A stretch of DNA of 12,041 nt from Gemmatimonadota bacterium (GTDB lineage Bacteria > Gemmatimonadota > Gemmatimonadetes > Longimicrobiales > Longimicrobiaceae). The notes beneath the pieces were generated by a model. It was not told the DNA's origin. It saw only the letters and a program-made list of their open reading frames with translations, and ran no database searches. Of this stretch, positions 8,601 through 12,041 are shown in pieces. The first letter of the stretch is position 1, and each line of letters begins with the position of its first letter. Where the stretch lies: the NCBI GenBank assembly GCA_019240375.1, contig JAFAYN010000564.1, forward strand, positions 1-12,041. Reading direction: 5' to 3'. A program made the translations under genes and the position numbers.

Positions 8601-11600
8601 TCGCCGTCCTCCACCCCGGCCTCGCTCCCGGCGTGCGCGGCCAGGTGCCGGGCGATCACGCGGCAGCGCTGGTGGAACCGGGCGAACTCGCGGCGGAAGT
8701 ACCGCCAGCGCGCCTCCTCGTCCGGCTCGTGGACCAGCCGCTCCACCGCCTCCGCGAAGCCGGCGAAGAGGAAGGAAAGGCGGGCGAGCTCCACGCGCGG
8801 CGCGAAGTACAGGTCGCGCACGGCGTCCTGCTCCACCACGGCGAGGGGGCGCATGTCCTGGAGCGCCTCCACCACCGCCTCGTCGCGCAGCGGGAGCTGC
8901 GTCCAGAGCTCCCCGGCCGAGGTGTCGTAGTGGAAGGGGCCGGACGGGGGGGTGTTCCACATCAACGGGGCCGTCGCCGCCGCGGGCAGGGGGACGCGGT
9001 ACTGGCGGGCCGCGAGCGGAACGGGCTGCCCTGCGCCCTCCAGCACGGAGGGGAAGAAGTGCGCGCCGAAGGCGTCCAGCGGGTCGGGGGGACCCGGGGG
9101 GGTGAACCCGAACTCGTCGCGCAGCGACGCCACGATCCGCGGCCAGCTCCAGCGCGCGGCCTCGTCCTCGTCCGGGTCCACCGCCAGCAGCCGCTCCCGC
9201 AGCGACCAGAGCCGGAAGTCCGTCTCGTCCTCGGGGAGGTCGAGGGGATCCTCCACCGCCTCTCCTGGGTCGGTGAGCCGGAAGGGGTCGTCGCCCGCCA
9301 GGTGCTCCGCGGGGGTGAAGAGGAAGAGGACCTCCCCCACCGTGCACCCGGAGGTGTAGATCTTGGCGAGCACCTCCACGAAGCGGAGCGTGTGCGTGGG
9401 GTGCGCGTCCCAGGTGTCGGAGGGCGTCCCCGGGTCGAACCCCGCCAGGCGCGAGAGCGGGTCCAGGTTCTCGGCGAGGAGCTTGATCAGCTCGGGCGCG
9501 CGCTCGAGCTCGGGGTAGCGCGCCTCGGCGTAGGCGTCGATGTGCTCCAGGAGCGTGGCGACCGCCCAGTCCCGCTTCGCCGCGGCGGGGCCCGCCCACA
9601 GCGCCAGGAGGTGGGTACGGTCCGCGCCGGTCGCGCCCGGGGCCGCCCCGGCGCCGTCGTCCAGCGGGAGCAGCATCATCTCGCGCAGGATCAGGAGCGC
9701 GGCGAGCTGCCGCAGGAACCCGGGGTTGACGCTGTCGCCGTCGAACAGCACCAGGACGTCGCAGACGTCCCGGAGCTGCGCGAAGGTGATCCCGGGGCAC
9801 GCTCCCTCGCGGAGGCGCCGCCAGAGACGGATGAAGACCGCCAGCTTGCGCAGCGCCACCAGGACGTCGAGCGGGGGATCGAAGACGATCTGCAGGTGGT
9901 CCGGGCAGCAGGGGAGGCACTCGGGGAAGTCCGGCTCCTGGCCGGAAGCGTGGAAGGGGACGAACTCCGAGCGCCACAGCTCCAGGAAGTCGCAGTACGC
10001 CAGCCCGGTGCGCCGCAGGAACTCGGGGACGCGGAGCACCACCTGCGTCCACTGCTCCCCGTCGGACACGTCCGCGTCGAACCCGAACAGCTCGCGCAGC
10101 AGGAGGTGCCCGGGTGTGGGGGAGGTGACCACGTCCTGCGCGTAGAGGAGCGCGTACTCCTCGGCGGAAACGCGCAGGTACTCCAGGGCGATGGGGAAGC
10201 GCACCGGGTAGCGCCAGAGGTGGCGCTGGAACTCCGCGGGCTCGTGCGCCGGGTCCAGCGCCGGCTCGGTGATGTCGCGGCGGAAGGTGCGCAGGGTGGC
10301 GAACCGCGAGGTCCCCAGCGCCCCCAGGGTGAGGCGCGCGACGTCCAGCGGCTGGTGGTACGGGAGGAGGGGCGCGGTGAAGTCGGTCCGGAGCAGGTCG
10401 TAGGCGCCGGGCTTCTCCACCGGGGTGGCGGGGGAGGAGTGCTCGGGGAGCGCCGCGAACAGCGTCGCCGGGTCGTGCTGGAACTCCCCCGGGGCGGGCT
10501 CCCCCTCGTACGGCCGGAGGAGGTGGCCGGCCAGCGCGTCGGAGGCGGTGTCGTACACGGCGCCGCCCGTGGCGCCCGGGAGGCCGGCGGCGAGCGCCTC
10601 CAGGCTCTCGTTCACCAGGTCGACCAGGGGGAGCGGCGTTTCCAGGTTGGCGCGGGTCGCGTGCAGGTCTCCCAGGGGGCCGCGGCGCCCCTCCAGCAGC
10701 GCGCCCAGCGTCTTCCCCTGCGGCCGGAACGGGGCGTCGCAGGTGGAGCCCTCGCCCACGCGCAGGAGCTCGGCCAGGTACTCCACCGGGCCGAAGGGCG
10801 ACAGGTGGAGGGGGGGGACGCAGTCGGTGAGCGTCCCGTCGGGGTTGACGGGGTGGAACCCCTCCTTGCCGGGCGCGGAGGGCGGCACGACGCCGGCCTT
10901 GGCGTAGATGGCGGACGCGAACGGGTACGCGACGGTCCCGGTCAGCGCGTCCTGGAACTGGTCGAGGGTGAGCCCGGCGATGTCAGCGGGGCCGGTGAAC
11001 CCCCGCGCGAACAGCGCCTCCATCAGCGAAAAGTGGAGCTCGGCGGCCCCGCCGACGTCGGTCACGCGGAAGAGGGCGTCCACGGTCGCGAGGGCCTGCT
11101 CCAGCCACGCCTGCGCCGCCGCGTCGCCCGGGAAGACGTCCACCACCGCCTGCGCCCGCGCCCCGGGGTTGATGGCGCCGCCGAACACGAACGGCCCCCC
11201 GGCGTGGAGCTGGTACGCCGCCATGAACGCGTCGAGCACGTCGTGGAGGGACCGGCCCAGCAGCGCGGGGGCGAGCACGTCCGGCACCGGCGGCGCGGGC
11301 GGCGACAGGGGGACGGTGAAGAAGTCGTGGAGGTGGCGGATGAAGGCCTCCGCGCGCTCCTCGGGGGTCCCGGGCTTGGTGAACGGGGGGAGGAGGGCGA
11401 CGTGCGGGGGCGGACCCAGGAACAGGGTGCGCCACTGCTGGTCGGTGAGGGCGCGGAGCTGGGCCACCGTGGCGATCCCGAACGGCGGCGCCTTGAGGGC
11501 CTGGACGAGCGGCGTGTGCGCCTCGGTGATCACCTGGAGGAGGAGCTCCAGGTACGCGGCCGGCTTGGCCGCGGCCTCCACCGCCCAGAAGGCGGTGTCG

Positions 11601-12034
11601 ATGTCCGGGGTGGGTCCCCCGTGGGCGAGCCAGTCCGTCACCAGCGCGGTGACCGGCGGCGCCAGGGGGATGGAAGGGCCCTCGGCGTCGGAGGCGGCGA
11701 GGGCGTGGAGCCGGCGCGCGGCCTGGTTCGGGTTGATGGCCGGGCCGGGCGTCGCAAGCGGCGCCACGGGGACGGTGACGACCCCCGCGTCCACGTTCGC
11801 CTGCACCTCGGCCAGCACCCGCGCCTCCCCCTGCAGCCGGGCCATCTGGTAGCGCTGCTGCGGCGTCACCTGCACGGGGAGGAGCGCGCCCAGGGCGTAG
11901 AAGTACGCCGCGGGGACGACGAACGACGGGTTCAGCGGCCCCACCTGCGTCAGGATTACGGCGGCGTGCGGGATCCGGGTGTCGCCGGTGATCACCGGGA
12001 ACTCGATCCCCGCTCGGCTCGCGTCCCGGCTCAT
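2690..12034 (-). CDS. Tc (ABC) toxin A-subunit-like giant protein, probably 5'-partial
   Basis: This is a continuous frame of at least 3114 residues, homologous to TcA, the pentameric shell and channel subunit of Tc toxins. TcA binds target cells and injects the TcB-TcC payload. Landmarks in order: VRP1-like segments (HLSPFGPVEYL near 408-422; TPLPLVDLVNESLEAL near 466-481); a PA14-like module (about 1272-1401); the ABC-toxin N-terminal signature RVWEACRRRQVYRENW (about 1773-1788); a basic disordered linker (about 1866-1949); a neuraminidase-like region with VDEYYFWL (about 2017); shell-end motifs (ALKWYEVVHDP near 2203, YLETLLQWGD near 2306, DRLSLVHHCLNG near 2380); channel helices from PYRF (2437); TcB-binding motifs (VVGPYTGVHC, SGQNDSGLFEL, NYTAREGG ending 2943); and a 171-residue extension. 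Typical TcA is about 2500 residues. The first ATG in the window (12034) has a purine-rich tract directly abutting it, too close for a good ribosome site, and the frame stays open to the edge, so the true start may lie outside. No TcB/TcC is visible. Family assignment is secure; host target and activity are unknown. Confidence 0.93.
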   Translation of the reverse strand: MSRDASRAGIEFPVITGDTRIPHAAVILTQVGPLNPSFVVPAAYFYALGALLPVQVTPQQRYQMARLQGEARVLAEVQANVDAGVVTVPVAPLATPGPAINPNQAARRLHALAASDAEGPSIPLAPPVTALVTDWLAHGGPTPDIDTAFWAVEAAAKPAAYLELLLQVITEAHTPLVQALKAPPFGIATVAQLRALTDQQWRTLFLGPPPHVALLPPFTKPGTPEERAEAFIRHLHDFFTVPLSPPAPPVPDVLAPALLGRSLHDVLDAFMAAYQLHAGGPFVFGGAINPGARAQAVVDVFPGDAAAQAWLEQALATVDALFRVTDVGGAAELHFSLMEALFARGFTGPADIAGLTLDQFQDALTGTVAYPFASAIYAKAGVVPPSAPGKEGFHPVNPDGTLTDCVPPLHLSPFGPVEYLAELLRVGEGSTCDAPFRPQGKTLGALLEGRRGPLGDLHATRANLETPLPLVDLVNESLEALAAGLPGATGGAVYDTASDALAGHLLRPYEGEPAPGEFQHDPATLFAALPEHSSPATPVEKPGAYDLLRTDFTAPLLPYHQPLDVARLTLGALGTSRFATLRTFRRDITEPALDPAHEPAEFQRHLWRYPVRFPIALEYLRVSAEEYALLYAQDVVTSPTPGHLLLRELFGFDADVSDGEQWTQVVLRVPEFLRRTGLAYCDFLELWRSEFVPFHASGQEPDFPECLPCCPDHLQIVFDPPLDVLVALRKLAVFIRLWRRLREGACPGITFAQLRDVCDVLVLFDGDSVNPGFLRQLAALLILREMMLLPLDDGAGAAPGATGADRTHLLALWAGPAAAKRDWAVATLLEHIDAYAEARYPELERAPELIKLLAENLDPLSRLAGFDPGTPSDTWDAHPTHTLRFVEVLAKIYTSGCTVGEVLFLFTPAEHLAGDDPFRLTDPGEAVEDPLDLPEDETDFRLWSLRERLLAVDPDEDEAARWSWPRIVASLRDEFGFTPPGPPDPLDAFGAHFFPSVLEGAGQPVPLAARQYRVPLPAAATAPLMWNTPPSGPFHYDTSAGELWTQLPLRDEAVVEALQDMRPLAVVEQDAVRDLYFAPRVELARLSFLFAGFAEAVERLVHEPDEEARWRYFRREFARFHQRCRVIARHLAAHAGSEAGVEDGEGEAVAWKVLRELYADENFGKTPWEDDSGEPPAVTWGPRPHGGAFAALLGLTGTGLLAEFSVKGAPVWRELSGSLTAFGEERSRWNTPVPLVLPSLDLALTPEQQRLVVVRNGMALRDVNGEPLGGAQPFRVRWTGVLMVEEPGRYRFRAGGPTPGAEAPDLEAAEHQRWRLTLKRGQKSWILLNRGWEGEDAPDAVSGELAMKRGAYDIVVELEQREPAFARPEEVCPRHCGFQIKYTGPDTGGELAVVPLDKLFRDRKSETLGKGIRVAGAAADYLKLHYTSTLRDMRRTYTRAFKAVLFARRFGLSARPIPGDRQSEPGYLLAHPAQFLGTSYPRTGPASFGVHHAYLDFDLVPVTDPYRPPEAALDGRQQPSRKRQAALFDWWERVWDYTLMRAEARCSRERPAWLLFYEASERQPDDPPQLVRHLGVDVRHAPLVLTYFATPAPYTLTTPDLEDERWAVRVWQGEKWIRRMTRHFFPRWIGDARPYLWAADDPNQPGGAPPESGNRNLTRFVQDGLFENGPPRRYEDLARLDDRLRERARAALTAYLCGMNRVVLPWGGHAATPRDLTDLLLQDVEVGTCQRASRIEEAVGAVQKFVQRARLGLEPGFAVTPAFALLWDRLFSSFRVWEACRRRQVYRENWIAWDELEKARRSEAFRFLESELRRAALTVPVPGGMEYWPGKRPPPHPGLTLLQAREPAGMRLLPPGPEPEGLDLMGTPERDARPSWLAPLSRRFDRYPTPGGGNNPDRPTHDPGNDPAGPVRAPVGGSERPVRERSRARKSSARNAPAQDRQEVVNPAGQAAVVAAPMPVPLERLPLWIQAAIRLGIRFVRVAAAGVPPGSAGFEPREAHVAGSCCVECGRVHPPVVDEYYFWLADARYFSAADEVQDADQGIAQEGDASAWHDPARLPALLAWESRPAVHLFWSRFHNGEFKQRRRSDEALHVAPAGPRPQLDFMGRTGDSLRFAVSAGMTPPGYTDPTAPGFRYDMATDGAVVLPLVVPPPAPATPFPGGLGSYPYFAYFEPGAPLLPLTVFSEATTVAGNLRAHCRFEAALKWYEVVHDPVRGNSTWAQCPPRRPSEPPGTGVPTNHLPLTNVPATDASGRTPTPATGVPVGEGEVLVRLPPVGGGRRRPDLPCCPSAPVGDEVARRRAVTLEYLETLLQWGDALMCRNTPEAFGQATVVFDTMRRILGPRPLTLLARDDDPPQTVATFVARPPSLNPRLLSLYDRAQDRLSLVHHCLNGRRLRSGTPGIDMPFFGDSPFRDGWRHTMEPCADEGDGCVSCCKPYRFLFLVQKAAEFAAEVRGFGAALLAAYEKGDAEYLASMRAMHERQLLELALEVRQNQWREADWQVQALQKAREGAQTRQRYYRTLLANGLNAGELGYEALTGVSMASRTAGTISEGIAQGIGMIPDMFMGVAGIAGTPLEFNQLPVGNKLAAAFVTAARILNALAEIASTGASLSATEGGWDRREAEWRHQVEVIGIEIEQIERQILAAERRRDIARRELDNHRTQIENATEVLDFLRDKFTSHELYLYLQQETAALHRQMYELAVETARQAQRAFNYERGYATQSFLPTDGWDGLHEALLAGDRLLVAVRGMEKAYYNENCREYELTKHLSLRLHFPEAFLRLQTTGRCEIEVPEWMFDLDYPGHYMRRIRNASVTIPAVVGPYTGVHCRLTLLSSTTRRDPRLVEPPVPCCDECRPADGYLPLPDDPRIVKSYAATEAIATSSGQNDSGLFELSFRDERYLPFEFAGAVSRWRIELPPENNLWPAETLSDFVLHLNYTAREGGDVLRRAANRAAQRHLPDSGVRLFNVRNEMPDAWQGFLARPGDPPGELRVRLGRSMFPFLPGSRGPLRVHRLELFLEARGATPSRSLEVDFFEWRGRGHHDAECERHTVTCVASSEWPHLYHGVLEIPLGPLDEQGISEVGWFRFPPHAAEVERAFLLFGYRVGGAPHCACR
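2693..3205 (-). other. TcA region: C-terminal extension beyond the TcB-binding domain
   Basis: Residues 2944-3114 follow the YTAREGG motif, close to where classical TcA proteins end. The extension contains LFNVRNEMPDAWQGFL, RSMFPFLPGSRGPLRVHRLELFL, a His/Cys-containing patch (GHHDAECERHTVTC, about 3044-3057) and a beta-rich tail ending in HCACR. Similar extensions occur in long TcA relatives as far as I recall. The function is unknown; it could cap the TcB-docking face. Confidence 0.6.
3206..4726 (-). other. TcA region: channel-forming helices and TcB-binding domain
   Basis: Residues 2437-2943 carry the most conserved part of the family. PYRFLFLVQKA and FGAALLAAYEKGDAEYL start the long channel helices. 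A hydrophobic, Gly/Ala/Met-rich stretch (about 2533-2612, IAQGIGMIPDMFMGVAGIAG in its middle) corresponds to the membrane-inserting end of the channel. A charged coiled-coil return helix follows (about 2615-2700). The TcB-binding beta domain then shows EYELTKHLSLR, WMFDLDYPGHYMRRI, VVGPYTGVHCRLTLL, SGLFELSFRDERYLPFE and YTAREGG. All major blocks are intact and uninterrupted by stops or frameshifts, so the translocation machinery looks functional. Confidence 0.85.
6188..6439 (-). other. TcA region: Pro/Arg-rich disordered linker with polybasic tract
   Basis: Residues 1866-1949 contain no hydrophobic core. They are rich in Pro, Gly, Asp, Asn and Arg, and end in a strongly basic stretch (RERSRARKSSAR, about 1923-1934). 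The linker follows the ABC-toxin N-terminal signature and precedes the neuraminidase-like region. It is a plausible flexible hinge or protease-sensitive site. No cleavage can be demonstrated from sequence. Confidence 0.65.
7832..8221 (-). other. TcA region: PA14-like beta module
   Basis: Residues 1272-1401 read like a PA14 fold. RVRWTGVLMVEEPGRYRFRAGG gives the opening strands and the G-x-Y-x-F turn. A polar strand pair (WRLTLKRGQKSWILLNRG) follows, then LAMKRGAYDIVVELEQ as the G-x-Y-x-I-x-V-E strand. The module closes with CGFQIKYTGP and a VPLDKLF tail, matching the usual W-x-G-P ... IP-x2-L ending. PA14 modules in other proteins bind glycans or mediate surface recognition, so this is a candidate receptor-binding insertion in the shell. 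C1372 and C1376 lie within it. The fold call is inference from the motif pattern. Confidence 0.6.
10535..12034 (-). other. TcA region: helical N-terminus with VRP1-like segment
   Basis: Residues 1-500 of the giant protein are largely helical, with repeated motifs found in large TcA relatives. Examples are LTDQQWRTLF followed by PGTPEERAEAF (about 197-232) and LTLDQFQDALTG with AIYAKAG (about 355-385). The VRP1-like part, named for the Salmonella plasmid virulence protein, is recognised from SPFGPVEYLAELLRV and RRGPLGDLHATRANLETPLP followed by LVDLVNESLEAL. In TcA this forms the alpha-helical shell of the pentamer. The assignment rests on motif memory, not alignment. Confidence 0.7.
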
Positions 12035-12041
12035 CCCCTCG

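Noticed and set aside
2448..10052. A 2534-residue open frame on the minus strand, shifted relative to the toxin gene
   Set aside because: It overlaps the toxin in another frame and reads as an Arg/Pro/Gly/Ala-rich string without domains. Long stop-free shadows are expected where G/C-ending codons dominate.
1..12041. CRISPR arrays, tRNA or rRNA genes, and insertion sequences
   Set aside because: No regularly spaced repeats, cloverleaf-like sequence, transposase motifs or terminal inverted repeats were seen.

Overview
The window is very GC-rich, with strongly G/C-ending codons in the clear genes. It holds four credible genes in two converging blocks. Together with the style of the proteins (a zinc-ribbon protein opening MALISCPDCG, CTTCGCTTC-type intergenic words and a giant Tc-toxin-A-like protein), this suggests an environmental high-GC bacterium. 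My best guess is Gemmatimonadota/Longimicrobiaceae. Myxococcota or Actinomycetota are alternatives, and nothing here is a decisive taxonomic marker.

Layout. Positions 1-460 contain no gene I can support, but they fold: a 7-bp hairpin at 179-198, a longer interrupted hairpin at 227-280 and a weaker inverted repeat at 11-36. Three plus-strand genes follow: a zinc-ribbon membrane protein (461-1138), an unrecognised 154-residue protein whose frame overlaps the previous stop (1180-1644), and a kinase of the streptomycin 6-kinase / hydroxyurea phosphotransferase (APH) family (1706-2626). A perfect 15-bp hairpin at 2637-2671 lies between the two converging blocks and probably terminates both.

The rest of the window (2690-12034, minus strand) is one continuous frame of at least 3114 residues. 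It is a Tc (ABC) toxin A-subunit homologue, the pentameric shell and translocation channel of Tc toxins. Recognisable parts run in the family order: helical N-terminus with VRP1-like segment, a PA14-like insertion, the ABC-toxin N-terminal signature, a basic disordered linker, a neuraminidase-like region, the conserved shell end, the channel-forming helices, the TcB-binding domain and a 171-residue C-terminal extension. The gene probably continues beyond the right edge of the window.

How the genes relate. The three plus-strand genes may be one transcription unit, but I see no functional link between them or with the toxin. No TcB or TcC partner is visible. The downstream side is closed by the convergent kinase gene, so a partner would have to lie upstream (right of the window) or elsewhere. 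The main novelty is the architecture of the giant TcA-like protein: its size, PA14-like module, internal basic linker and a set of mirrored double-cysteine motifs.
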